Positions 32,324-41,149 of a stretch of 41,874 nt of DNA are shown one piece after another. A program made the translations under genes and the position numbers. Within the stretch, counting starts at the first letter, position 1. Every line of letters starts with the position of its first letter. The DNA is taken from assembly GCA_028875345.1 (NCBI GenBank), contig JAPPEG010000364.1:1-41874 (forward strand). The letters are read 5' to 3'. Origin of the DNA: Gemmatimonadota bacterium. Its GTDB lineage: Bacteria > Latescibacterota > UBA2968 > UBA8231. The notes under the pieces are model-generated. The model had not been told where the DNA came from, searched no databases, and saw nothing but the letters and a program-made list of their open reading frames with translations.

Positions 32324-34270
32324 TTAGTAAGCCAACGCGATGACGCGCTGGAGGATTTCTCCACCTCGGTCGCTAGTCACCTTTAGACGCAACAGGTAGC
32401 ACCCCGGCCCTACCCGCTCCCCACTCGCCAACACCCCATCCCACTCCAAGCGAAATCGGCCGCTCTGCGCTGTGCCGCGATACACCTCCCCCAAGCGACG
32501 GCTCGACAAATCGTACAGATCCAATGCGACTGGTACCGCTCCCAAGAGATTCAACAGCTCGTATTCGATCTGCAACTCGTCGTTGACTCCGTCGCCATTG
32601 GGCGTAAACACGGGCGAGGCTAGCCTGAGCGCGTTGGCCGCCTTGTGTTCCACTTCGACCAAACCTACGTTCAGCGTGTTGCTCTCGACTAGTGGATTGG
32701 CGTCGCCTGCGGTGAGCCGCTGATGCACCTCAAAGGGCCTTTCGCTGTCCGACACCCGGCCGGTGAACATCGTGCCGAACTTGAACACCTCCACCTGAAA
32801 ATCCACCTCAACCAGCTCTTCGGTGCGCTGCAAGTCCATGCGCGGGATGCGCAGCGCAAAGCCCTCCGCGTCTGAGCGCAGGACGTCAAAGCCGACCTCC
32901 ATCTCGCTAATGCGCACCGCGTCAACGCTTTTGACCTGCACGGGTGTCTCAACCTCAATGGTGTCAAATCCCAGATCGTCCTCTTCGAATTGAGGCAATA
33001 CCGCATAGGTAAAGGAAGTCACTTCGCCCACTTTAACCTGCGCTGGGAAGATCTCCGCCAGTACTTGGGTAGCCACCGGCGGATCCGAGACGCTGAATTG
33101 TACATAGTCCAACCGCCCGCCCGCCTCCTTGAGCGATTCAAAGTCGGCGCGTAGCTGCACGTAGCGCCTAGGCCGGTCCGCCTGCATCGCCCCCGTACTG
33201 TCCGCAAAATCGTACGCTTGGCTCCAAGCTTCCCACTGCTGAGTATCGGGCGTGATCCCGGCCCGCTCGCCCTTGTTGAGCTTGTTATAGGCCTTGCGCG
33301 TCAACACCCGGCCTTGGGTATCGAAGCGACTCTGCTCATCGCCGCGAAAGGTGAAGCGCCAGTAGATGCTGGGCGTCGGCGTGTCGCCGCTGCGCATAGT
33401 CAAGGCAACGCCGGCACCCGGCTCGACCACACCCGACCAACTCAGATCGCCCAGCGACACCGCTCGGCCTAGATCAATGACATTGCTTTGGTAGCCAGCA
33501 AAGGGGGCAAAACCCGCGCCGTAGAGTTCGAGTTCGGCCAGCTCCCAGATGCCCCGCGTATTCTCCGCTGCTCGGAAGAGTACCTTCTGTACAGGTTGCG
33601 CTGGCAACTCTAACTCAATGATAGGCTCGGTGTTTTCCCTGATGTCGTAGAGCACGTCAAAGGCGACGACAGACCCCCTGCCGAATCCCCCCACTCCAGC
33701 CTGTAGCTCTCGATGGGGATCTTTGAACGGATCGCCGTCACTGATGCCAATGGTAAAGCTCTCCACGAAGCGGTCGTGCAGATGTCTTTCGCGGGGGTAG
33801 AACTTGATTCGCTCGAGAAAAAACAGGCCGCCGAGGTCGAAAATCAGACTTTTGTGTTTGGGCCCATGCATCGCGAAGTGCCCATCGCCCAGATAGACCG
33901 TATTGGGATCCTCGTCCCAGATAAACCAGTCATCGACATCGGGACCACCCCAGCCAATCCAAGTCAGATAGAAAATATCCCCGAGGAAATCGGGCTGGGG
34001 CAACAGCGGCGTCAGGTTGACCGTCGGGTCGAGTTGGCGCGGTGCGATGTGATTGGGGGTTACTTCGATTAGGTCGGTCTGGCCATGCCGATCTTCAGCT
34101 ACGTCGGCCCACGCTAGTTGCACGAATTCCACCCCCTCAAGCGCCGCTAACTCTGGAGCCGGCAAATCACTACCCCCGAGCCGGTAGATCGTCAGCGCGT
34201 CGATAGGACCGACGACCAACAGCGAAAACCCGCACCATACAGCTAAGGAATCTCTGAGGCGTTGGTACAT
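32324..34270 (-). CDS. Secreted discoidin-like/FlgD-Ig protein (type B)
   Basis: 648 residues from ATG 34270, with GGGAG upstream and a Sec signal (LRDSLAVWCGFSLLVVGPIDA); the open frame extends to 34351 without support. The mature protein begins LTIYRLGGSDLPAPEL. A discoidin-like segment carries DEDPNTVYLGDGHF and FDLGGLFFLERIKFYPRE. It has the insertion motif LTRKAYNKLNKGERAGI followed by WEAWSQAYDF, the conserved strand RRYVQLRADF, then FTPNGDGVNDELQIEYELL and a FlgD-Ig domain ending in VIALAY. It aligns along nearly its whole length with the 653-residue protein at 39162-41123. It lies 14 bases upstream of the type A gene. Probably surface exposed; the ligand is unknown. Confidence 0.8.
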   Translation of the reverse strand: MYQRLRDSLAVWCGFSLLVVGPIDALTIYRLGGSDLPAPELAALEGVEFVQLAWADVAEDRHGQTDLIEVTPNHIAPRQLDPTVNLTPLLPQPDFLGDIFYLTWIGWGGPDVDDWFIWDEDPNTVYLGDGHFAMHGPKHKSLIFDLGGLFFLERIKFYPRERHLHDRFVESFTIGISDGDPFKDPHRELQAGVGGFGRGSVVAFDVLYDIRENTEPIIELELPAQPVQKVLFRAAENTRGIWELAELELYGAGFAPFAGYQSNVIDLGRAVSLGDLSWSGVVEPGAGVALTMRSGDTPTPSIYWRFTFRGDEQSRFDTQGRVLTRKAYNKLNKGERAGITPDTQQWEAWSQAYDFADSTGAMQADRPRRYVQLRADFESLKEAGGRLDYVQFSVSDPPVATQVLAEIFPAQVKVGEVTSFTYAVLPQFEEDDLGFDTIEVETPVQVKSVDAVRISEMEVGFDVLRSDAEGFALRIPRMDLQRTEELVEVDFQVEVFKFGTMFTGRVSDSERPFEVHQRLTAGDANPLVESNTLNVGLVEVEHKAANALRLASPVFTPNGDGVNDELQIEYELLNLLGAVPVALDLYDLSSRRLGEVYRGTAQSGRFRLEWDGVLASGERVGPGCYLLRLKVTSDRGGEILQRVIALAY

Positions 34271-34366
34271 GAATGGGTGCTCCCTATAAAAACCTTCCTG
34301 CGACGAAGAGCATATCTTGGCCCGATCGCGTTTGATCGCCGTGGTCACCAATGCCCGGCGACAGGC

Positions 34367-35524
34367 TCACCCCCAGAGCTGCTTCGTCGCTAGCTGTGCA
34401 CCGGCGGCTATGGCTTGGAACTTGGCCCACACCACGGTCGGATGGACTTCCGGGGTATAGGTAGCCTGGGTCGAAAAGCCGCAATCGGTCCCGGCGATCA
34501 CATTCTCTCGCCCCACGATGTTGGCGAAGCGGACGATGCGCTCGCAGATGAGTTCTGGGTGCTCGACGATATTGCTCGCGTGCGCGACCATCCCTGGAAT
34601 AATCAACTTGCCCTCCGGCAGTTTGACGTCCTCCCAAACGTGGTACTCGTGTTCGTGTCGTGGGTTGGCGGCCTCGAACGAATAGGCACCGGCGTTCACC
34701 TTGAGCATGATCCCCACGATGTCCTTGAGCTCCGCGTCGTGGATGCGCGGACCTTCGTTGATCCCGTAGCAAGTATGCAGCCGCACCTGCTCGGGAGGAA
34801 TACCGCGCAAGCTGTGGTTGAGCACCTCAACGGACAGTTCGATCTTCCGCAGGCGGTCGTCTAGGCTCAAGCTCCCGTCGCCGCGCACCACTGTCATCCA
34901 AGGATCGTCGATCTGCACGATAAAACCCGCATCGACGATCGCCTTATATTCCGTGCGCATGGCCTCGCCGACCGCCTGCAGATACTCCTCCTCAGTCGGA
35001 TAATACTCGTTTCCACCGACCCCACCCGGCGCCACCGCGGGCATAAAGACATCCACCTTGTCCACTCCCGCGACCGCGGCTTTGAGATTTTCAATGTCCT
35101 TGTTCAGGGCATCAATGCCCTTATAACTGATGGGGCCGATGCACGCGACGGGGTTTATTTCGGCGACGGCACCCCCGTGCATGGCCTTGCCAAAGTAGCG
35201 CTCGTAATACTCCGGGAAAGCGGCTACCTCCTGCGAAAATTCAGCGGAGTCGATCGCGCCCGGTCTCTCTTCATAACCAGCCAACCGCTCGCTCACGTAC
35301 GCCGAGAAACCGAGCTTACTCTGCTCGCCATCGGTGACAATGTCGATGCCGCTCTCGACCTGCTTGCTGACAACCTCGGCCACGGCGGCCGAAATTCGCC
35401 GAGCATAGACCTCCTCGGTGTAGGGTGCGCCGGAAACTTTGGCCTTCATCAGGTCGAGCAAGTCCACAGGACGCGCCAAGCTGCCAACGTGGGTAGTCAA
35501 GATGCGATCAGTACTGCGCTCCAT
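34367..35524 (-). CDS. Cobalamin-independent methionine synthase-like (MetE C-terminal family) protein
   Basis: 385 residues, about half the length of MetE, matching the stand-alone MetE C-terminal/UROD-like barrel family (YxjG-type and alkyl-transfer enzymes). It opens with ILTTHVGSLARP, typical of the family. VTDGEQSK (residues 64-71) and VQIDDPWM follow. Probable zinc ligands are His/Cys in VRLHTCYG, the Glu in SFEAANPRHEHE and the Cys in VIAGTDCGFST near the C-terminus. Family role: zinc-thiolate methyl or alkyl transfer; the true substrate of stand-alone members is often unknown. AAGGAGA lies seven bases before the ATG. It is the last gene of the catabolic group 38996-34367. Confidence 0.85.
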   Translation of the reverse strand: MERSTDRILTTHVGSLARPVDLLDLMKAKVSGAPYTEEVYARRISAAVAEVVSKQVESGIDIVTDGEQSKLGFSAYVSERLAGYEERPGAIDSAEFSQEVAAFPEYYERYFGKAMHGGAVAEINPVACIGPISYKGIDALNKDIENLKAAVAGVDKVDVFMPAVAPGGVGGNEYYPTEEEYLQAVGEAMRTEYKAIVDAGFIVQIDDPWMTVVRGDGSLSLDDRLRKIELSVEVLNHSLRGIPPEQVRLHTCYGINEGPRIHDAELKDIVGIMLKVNAGAYSFEAANPRHEHEYHVWEDVKLPEGKLIIPGMVAHASNIVEHPELICERIVRFANIVGRENVIAGTDCGFSTQATYTPEVHPTVVWAKFQAIAAGAQLATKQLWG

Positions 35525-35557
35525 AGTTGCGTCTCCTTGCTCCCCGTATAACGTATA

Positions 35558-36805
35558 TCAGTCCAGCCCGAGCGCTGCGTCGATCTCTTGTTGGTAGGCC
35601 CGCACTTGGCCCGAAAGGATCTCGTCCATAGTCACGGCCCGGCCGGCGAGGATCGACTCGTAGGCCCCGTATATCGCCGCCACTGCCGTCATGCCCAGAT
35701 GTCCATCGACCTCGGGTTTGGTGCCTTTGAGAACCGCCTCGCCGAAGTCGTGCATCTCAATGGCCATGTGCTTGGCATCGATCGGCGGGAAGTCCAGCTC
35801 GTAGGTCACCACCTTCGCGCCGAAAAGCCGCTCGGTAATTTCGCTCATCTGAAAATCGGGCAATAACGGCAAAATTTCCGCGCCCTCAAACTCTTGGCCC
35901 TCAAGACGCAGGACCACCGGCCGACCATTGCGGTCCCCAGGCGCATACAACGCCCCCAAGCGGCCGTGCACGCTGCGCTCAAAACCGGTGCTGCCGCGAC
36001 CGCCGGCCGCGTAGGTAAACTGCACCATGGCCCCGGACTTCATCTTGTACATCGCGCAGACCGAATCCTCGCCGGTAGCTTCAATCGAATCGGGGAAGGT
36101 CTTGAGCCGCTCGACATAGGACTCGAGTTGGAGACCGGAATCATCGGGCTTATAGCGCACCGGCTCGATAATCCAACCGGTGCCGTAGATCTGGTCGAAG
36201 GCACCCATGTAGTACTGTACGATATCGGTAAAATGCACCGCCATATCTAGACCGATCGCTCCTTTGTCCTTGAGATGCCGCCACGGGGTGATGACCATCT
36301 TATTGTTGCCGCCTAGGCTGTTGTGGATCATCAGGTAGGGGTCGCCCAAAATCCCGTGGTCGAGGATCGCGCGCGCCAATCTATTGGGTGGGTCGCGCCG
36401 CAAATTCTCGGCCGTGGCCAGCACCACGCGACTCTTTTCGGCCGCCGCGATCATCGCCGCGCAGGCGCGAATGGTGATGCCCAGCGGCTTTTCGCACAAG
36501 ACATGCTTGCCGGCCTCCAGCGCCGGTACCGCCACTTGGTGATGGACCGCGGGATCAGTGGCCACGTCCACCGCCGCAATGTCGGGGTGCGACACAGCCT
36601 CGTCCAGATCGGTGAAGACCAAGGGCGTGCGACCGAAGAGGCGCTCTACTTCCCGCCGGCCCAGATCCGCGTTCTTGGGGTTGAGGTCGCATACGGCCAT
36701 CAGTTCGATATTGCCGATGCCGCTGTTCTCCAGTTCTTTGTAGGCGAGGATATGGCGATGGCCCATACCGCCGCAGCCGATCAAGCAAAGTGGAATCTTT
36801 TTCAA
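35558..36805 (-). CDS. Gfo/Idh/MocA family oxidoreductase
   Basis: 415 residues, NAD(P)-dependent sugar or inositol dehydrogenase family. The N-terminal Rossmann motif is LIGCGGMGHRHI (residues 8-19), followed by ELMAVCDLNP. The family hallmark EKPLGITIRA lies near residue 108, and GAIGLDMAVHFTDIVQYYMG holds the usual catalytic Asp/His region near 188-204. The C-terminal domain extends to about 400. It oxidises or reduces a sugar, deoxysugar or cyclitol in the cytoplasm. The start is TTG at 36805 with AAGGAG six bases upstream. Neighbouring isomerase/epimerase and SDR genes support a sugar or cyclitol breakdown route. Confidence 0.92.
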   Translation of the reverse strand: MKKIPLCLIGCGGMGHRHILAYKELENSGIGNIELMAVCDLNPKNADLGRREVERLFGRTPLVFTDLDEAVSHPDIAAVDVATDPAVHHQVAVPALEAGKHVLCEKPLGITIRACAAMIAAAEKSRVVLATAENLRRDPPNRLARAILDHGILGDPYLMIHNSLGGNNKMVITPWRHLKDKGAIGLDMAVHFTDIVQYYMGAFDQIYGTGWIIEPVRYKPDDSGLQLESYVERLKTFPDSIEATGEDSVCAMYKMKSGAMVQFTYAAGGRGSTGFERSVHGRLGALYAPGDRNGRPVVLRLEGQEFEGAEILPLLPDFQMSEITERLFGAKVVTYELDFPPIDAKHMAIEMHDFGEAVLKGTKPEVDGHLGMTAVAAIYGAYESILAGRAVTMDEILSGQVRAYQQEIDAALGLD

Positions 36806-36826
36806 TGTCTGCTCCTTGTATAACGC

Positions 36827-37609
36827 TCAGTAACCCACCGAGCGGAGGAATTCCCGATTGGCCCGACACGATTCATCCGCGTCGGTGTCTGCATAGCTGG
36901 ACAGCTCGCCCATTACCCAGCCCTGATAGCCGATCTCCTCAAGCGCCGCGCGAATCGCGGCGAAGTCCAGCCCCACCGTGCCCTGCCCCATCACGCAGAA
37001 CTTGCCCTGGGTCCAGTCCTTCATGTGCACGTAGCCGATGCGCTCGCGGTATTTGAAGATCTGGGCGACCGCGTCTTCCTGCATAAAGGCCGCCACCGAC
37101 ACGTCCATGCAGATCTGCAGCCGCTCGGCGTATGCGAGAAGCTTGTCCTGCTCCTCTTCGCTTTCGACCGTGCAGCGCGGATGCGCGTGGTAGGTCACCT
37201 TCACCCCCAGAGGCTCGGCGTAATCAATGAGAGTTTCCGCCTGCTCAGCCAAGCGTTTAAACTCGTCGTCGTTGGGCTGGCGTAGCGCCACGCGATTGCC
37301 GCCGAGAAAGCAGTAATTGGGGCAACCCAACTCAGCCGCGTATTCGATGATGCGCCGCTGCCGAGCGAGCACCTGTTCGGCGTCGGGTGCCAGCGACACA
37401 CTGCCGAACAGGCACACCGGCGGCAACCCGTGCTGATCGAGCAAGCCGCGCAGCCTTCGGGGCGTGCCCAGCCAGTCCATCGAAACGCTGATGAACTCCA
37501 CCCCCTCCCAGCCGGCGTCGGCGATGGTGCCAAACACTTTGTCCAAATCCGGCGTGGGGCCCCAAGTGATCGTGGAATACCCTAGATGAAACGACCGCTC
37601 TGCACTCAT
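36827..37609 (-). CDS. Sugar phosphate isomerase/epimerase (xylose isomerase-like TIM barrel)
   Basis: 260 residues, AP endonuclease 2/xylose isomerase-like barrel. Recognisable elements: HLGYSTITWGP at the N-terminus, AGWEGVEFISVS (near 33-44), LGCPNYCFLGGN (near 93-104), VTYHAHPRCTVESEEE (metal-ligand His region near 158-173), LQICMDVSVAAF, and IGYVHMKDWTQGKF with the later His/Asp ligands. IolE/IolI-type and hydroxypyruvate-isomerase-type proteins share this fold. It acts in the cytoplasm on a keto-sugar or inosose. GGAGG lies five bases before the ATG. It lies between the SnoaL-like and Gfo/Idh/MocA genes in one operon. Confidence 0.9.
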   Translation of the reverse strand: MSAERSFHLGYSTITWGPTPDLDKVFGTIADAGWEGVEFISVSMDWLGTPRRLRGLLDQHGLPPVCLFGSVSLAPDAEQVLARQRRIIEYAAELGCPNYCFLGGNRVALRQPNDDEFKRLAEQAETLIDYAEPLGVKVTYHAHPRCTVESEEEQDKLLAYAERLQICMDVSVAAFMQEDAVAQIFKYRERIGYVHMKDWTQGKFCVMGQGTVGLDFAAIRAALEEIGYQGWVMGELSSYADTDADESCRANREFLRSVGY

Positions 37610-37642
37610 TTTGACCTCCGTTCACTTCTTGGTTCAGCCTTC

Positions 37643-38026
37643 TCAGGTCAGACACGCGGATACGTGCAAATGGGAAACCTGCCAGCGCTGGTCCTGTTTG
37701 AGCCAGACGATGGTTTCGCGCCAGGTACCTTCCTCGACGCTGTCGCCGATGGTCCAAGTGCCGACCAGATAGCCCGTACTGACCGCGACATCGCCGTGTA
37801 CGGTGGCCTGAAGATCTCGCCATTCCACCTGCGCCTGGACACGGCCTGCGGCCATGCCGGCCCGCAGCGCTTTGGCGTCGAAAGCCGCCAGACGACTGCC
37901 GTCGGGTCCAAAGGTAGTGCGTTGGGGGTGGATATACGGCAGAAAGGCGTCTATATCGCCGGCGCAATACGCGGCAGTGGCGATTTTCGCCGCCGCGATT
38001 ACCGCTGCTGCTTCGTCATGGGCCAT
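37643..38026 (-). CDS. SnoaL/DUF4440-like (NTF2-fold) protein
   Basis: 127 residues from ATG 38026, one base after the SDR stop and with GAGGAG seven bases upstream; the frame continues to 38101 but those codons are inside the SDR gene. The pattern is that of an NTF2-like cone: a long N-terminal helix (IAAAKIATAAYCAGDIDAFL), YIHPQRTTFGPDG, QAQVEWRDLQATVHGDVAVS and ETIVWLKQDQRWQVSHLHVS. Such proteins serve as small-molecule isomerases, cyclases or binding modules. Its job in this catabolic operon is not clear. Confidence 0.82.
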   Translation of the reverse strand: MAHDEAAAVIAAAKIATAAYCAGDIDAFLPYIHPQRTTFGPDGSRLAAFDAKALRAGMAAGRVQAQVEWRDLQATVHGDVAVSTGYLVGTWTIGDSVEEGTWRETIVWLKQDQRWQVSHLHVSACLT

Positions 38027-38027
38027 A

Positions 38028-38996
38028 TCAATCTCCTCGTTTGCGCTCCTGTCGTCGCCGCATGCCCTCCTGCAGGAACAGTTCGCGGTTGGGAAAGCCA
38101 TTGATCAACGTGAATCCCCCGTCCACCGCGATCAACTGACCGGTCATATAGGGGATCTGGGTGAAGGCGAAGGCAGCACCGGCGATATCTTCGGGCTGGC
38201 CGATGCGCGGCAGCGCCTGCGAGCCTCCCTCGGCCATCAAACCGTAGGTTTCGGCCACGGTATATTGCTGGTCGGTCTCCGGATCGACAATGCCAGAAGG
38301 ACGCGACGTCAGCGGTGTCTCCACCACCCCTGGACGCAAGGCGTTGACGGTAATATTGTGCTGCCCCGCATCAAAGGCGGCCCCTAGGACCACGTGGTTG
38401 AGCCCGGCCTTGCTCACCCCGTAGGGGATGCGCGTGCTGTCGGGTGCCACATCCGATACCGTAGCGATAAACAGAAAGCTGCGGTGCGGGACTTCTTGCC
38501 CGGCCCGCCGCTCGTTTTCGGCCTGCTCGATCATGCGTTTGAGCGCGCGCTGACACAGGCGGTAGGCCCCTTTGAGATTGACGCTGAGGACCCGGTCCAA
38601 CTCCTGTTCAAGATGATCGACCGGCGTCTCGGTGAAGCGGTAGCGCGCAATCTGCCCGTCTGCGCCGCGCACGTAGTTGGTCACGCCGCTGTTGCTGACC
38701 ACGGTGTCGAGGCGGCCGAAATGCGCGTAGGCCCGATCCACTAGGTCGAAAGGGGCTTCGGGCTGGCTCAAATCAGCACCCAAGCTCAGCGCCTCCACCC
38801 CGTGCTCCGTCCGCAGTTTGTTAGCCACCGCGGCCGCCCGCTCCTCGCCGGAGCTTTTGTGCGCACGGGGGTCGGAGGGATCGCTGCCGGAATTGTAGTG
38901 TACCACCACGTCGTAGCCGTTGGCAGCGAAGGCGGCCACAACAGCCGTGCCAATTCCACTGCTCGAACCAGAGACCAGACATACGGGCCTGCTCAT
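38028..38996 (-). CDS. Short-chain dehydrogenase/reductase (SDR)
   Basis: 322 residues, a classical SDR somewhat longer than the usual 250 because of inserts (about residues 36-65 and 215-245). The cofactor motif is CLVSGSSSGIGTAVV (T-G-x-x-x-G-x-G type with Ser replacing Thr, residues 6-20), then VVSNSGVTNYV in place of NNAG. Catalytic Ser is probably in FIATVSDVAP, with Tyr and Lys in YGVSKAGLNHV. RPGVVETPLTSRP and GQLIAVDGGFTLING complete the fold. It oxidises or reduces a hydroxyl/keto group using NAD(P). GGGAG lies seven bases before the ATG at 38996. It is the first gene of the catabolic group, 165 bases after an upstream surface-protein gene. Confidence 0.9.
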   Translation of the reverse strand: MSRPVCLVSGSSSGIGTAVVAAFAANGYDVVVHYNSGSDPSDPRAHKSSGEERAAAVANKLRTEHGVEALSLGADLSQPEAPFDLVDRAYAHFGRLDTVVSNSGVTNYVRGADGQIARYRFTETPVDHLEQELDRVLSVNLKGAYRLCQRALKRMIEQAENERRAGQEVPHRSFLFIATVSDVAPDSTRIPYGVSKAGLNHVVLGAAFDAGQHNITVNALRPGVVETPLTSRPSGIVDPETDQQYTVAETYGLMAEGGSQALPRIGQPEDIAGAAFAFTQIPYMTGQLIAVDGGFTLINGFPNRELFLQEGMRRRQERKRGD

Positions 38997-39161
38997 AGAT
39001 AGACTCCCTGATTAATAGTCAACTTCGTTTGCTCTTGGACGATCTTATAGGCGTCCACGCGTCGCCGTCGCTTGGCCCTGCCAACAGCCGCAATGCCCCA
39101 ATCGACGATCTCCCCCATCCTTCCGGCACCGGCGCGATCGCAAATACAGCACAAGGCTTTT

Positions 39162-41123
39162 TTAATAAGCCATGCCGACAACTCGTTGTGCCCGATCAAT
39201 CCCCTCGTCCGTCTCTACGGTGAGCTGCAGCAGATACGTTCCCGGCGGCGCGAGTTGCCCATCGACATCGCGCCCGTCCCACGCCGCGGTGAACCACCCG
39301 CTGACCTGCTTACCGCCGTCGATCTGGCTGATCTCGCGCCCCGCCAAATCGAATATCTGGATCGCCACGGGTGCAGCCTCTACGTTCAGCAAATCGCACT
39401 CGATCACGACCACATCGTTAATTCCGTCGCCGTTGGGGGTAAACACGCCGGCCAGCACGCGCAGTCCCTTGATGCTCTTTTGGGCCAAATCTAGAATATC
39501 TACGCTCAAGCGATCACTATCTATGAGCGGGTCCGCATCACCGGCTGTCAACGCCTGCCGCACCTCATGTGGTTTCTCGCTGTCGAAAATCCGCCCGGCA
39601 AAAAGCGTCCCAAACTGGAAGACCTCGGCGCGAAAATCTACCTCGATCCGCTCGCCGGTTCGCGTCGCGTCGATCCGGGGAATCCCCAATTCAAAGCCCC
39701 GCTCGTCCAGCCGCCGGATCTCAAAACCCACCTCCTCGCCGCTGATCCGCACCGCATCCACCCCGCCGGGCAGGCTCGGAGTATCGATCTCAATCGAATC
39801 AAAGCCCAAATCTCGGGGACTAAACACTGGGGTCAACACATAGGTAAACGCCGCAGGCTCGCCCGCTCTCACCGCGCCCGGCGTGATTTCCGCTAGGGCT
39901 TGGGTCGCAATTGGCGGGTCCGATACCGCAAACTGCACGTAGTCGAGTTGACTTCCTTGGTCGCGGACCGAGTAGAAGTCGGCTCTGAACTGTACGTAGC
40001 GACGCGGTTTGTTCGCCTGTATATCTCCCACCCCAGCGCTGAAGTCGTAGGCCGGACTCCACGAGTCCCAGTTGCGGGTATCATAGGTAATCCCAGCCTT
40101 CTCTCCCTTGTTGAGTTTGTCGTAACTCCGCCGGGTGAGGGGATTTCCTTGCTGGTCGAAGAGTGACCTCTCGTCGCCCCTAAACGTGAAGCGCCAGTAG
40201 TTGTTCGGTTCGGCGCTGTCGCCACTGCGCGTCCGCAATTCGACCGCGGTCTCTGGATCCTGCCGTCCCGACCAAGTTACTGGACCCAGTGCAACTGCCT
40301 CGCCGAGGTCGATGATGTTCGAGCGGTAGGTGGCCTCGTTGGCGAAGCCAAATCCGTATATCTCGAACTCGGCTAGCTCCCAGATCCCTCTTGAGTTTTC
40401 TGGGGCATCAAGCAGTAGGCGCTGAACCGGCTCGGAGGGCATCGCCAGTTCCATCACTCCGCTCGAGTTTTCCTTGATGTCATAGGCGAGGTCGAAGTCG
40501 AAAAAAAAGCCTCGATGCGTGATCGCGTGATCGCGGGTGCCGTCCTTGAGGGGGTCGCCATCGCTGGTGCCGACTCTGAATCGCTGGACAAAGCGCTCGT
40601 TGACAAACTTTTCGCGGGGGAAGAAGCGAATGCGCTGAAGGTTGAATAGGCCGCCTAAGTCGAAGATCCAGACCTTGGTATAAATCCATCGTCCCTTGCC
40701 CCAACTCTCATCGAGGGAGCGTCCACCAAAGTAAATAGATCCCCACGGCCAGTGGCCATCGCCCAGATAGACCGTTTCGGGATCGCCATCGAAGATGAAG
40801 CGGTCGTCGTCCTCTAAGTTCTCGGTCCAGCCAGTATGCGAGTGCATGACGAACACAGTGCCGCCGTCCAATTCGTAGATCTGCGGCGCGATGTTGACGG
40901 TGGGGTCTAGACGCTGGGGACGGATGAAGTCGGCTTCTACTTCGACCAACTTGATCTGGCCATCGCGGGCTTCGTCGGCATCGGCCCAAGCCAACGACAC
41001 GAACTCGTAGGGTGCGTCCAGTTCGGGCGGTGGCAGACTCTGGCCACCGATCCGATAAATCGTCAACGCCGACACTTGGCTCCAGAAGAAACCGAGCGTC
41101 AGCAGAACCAGCGACACCCGCAT
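39162..41123 (-). CDS. Secreted discoidin-like/FlgD-Ig protein (type B paralogue)
   Basis: 653 residues with a Sec signal (MRVSLVLLTLGFFWSQVSA); the mature N-terminus LTIYRIGGQSLPPPEL is nearly that of the type B protein at 32324-34270. Shared features in the same order: FIFDGDPETVYLGDGHW, FDLGGLFNLQRIRFFPRE, ENSRGIWELAEFEIYGFGF, the insertion LTRRSYDKLNKGEKAGI with WDSWSPAYDF, RRYVQFRADF, LAGVFTPNGDGINDVVVIE and a FlgD-Ig end (IFDLAGREISQID, GWFTAAWDGRDVDGQLAPPGTYLLQL) closing in VVGMAY. GGAGGG lies before the ATG. It is encoded 26 bases after a type A gene. Probably a surface or secreted binding protein. Confidence 0.82.
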   Translation of the reverse strand: MRVSLVLLTLGFFWSQVSALTIYRIGGQSLPPPELDAPYEFVSLAWADADEARDGQIKLVEVEADFIRPQRLDPTVNIAPQIYELDGGTVFVMHSHTGWTENLEDDDRFIFDGDPETVYLGDGHWPWGSIYFGGRSLDESWGKGRWIYTKVWIFDLGGLFNLQRIRFFPREKFVNERFVQRFRVGTSDGDPLKDGTRDHAITHRGFFFDFDLAYDIKENSSGVMELAMPSEPVQRLLLDAPENSRGIWELAEFEIYGFGFANEATYRSNIIDLGEAVALGPVTWSGRQDPETAVELRTRSGDSAEPNNYWRFTFRGDERSLFDQQGNPLTRRSYDKLNKGEKAGITYDTRNWDSWSPAYDFSAGVGDIQANKPRRYVQFRADFYSVRDQGSQLDYVQFAVSDPPIATQALAEITPGAVRAGEPAAFTYVLTPVFSPRDLGFDSIEIDTPSLPGGVDAVRISGEEVGFEIRRLDERGFELGIPRIDATRTGERIEVDFRAEVFQFGTLFAGRIFDSEKPHEVRQALTAGDADPLIDSDRLSVDILDLAQKSIKGLRVLAGVFTPNGDGINDVVVIECDLLNVEAAPVAIQIFDLAGREISQIDGGKQVSGWFTAAWDGRDVDGQLAPPGTYLLQLTVETDEGIDRAQRVVGMAY

Positions 41124-41149
41124 AGTATTCCCTCCGCTGGGGAAAAGTG

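Noticed and set aside
38993-39199. 68-codon minus-strand frame between the SDR and type B genes
   Set aside because: It overlaps the end of the upstream gene and the start of the SDR gene, has no ribosome-binding site and no recognisable fold; the 165-base gap is better read as a leader.
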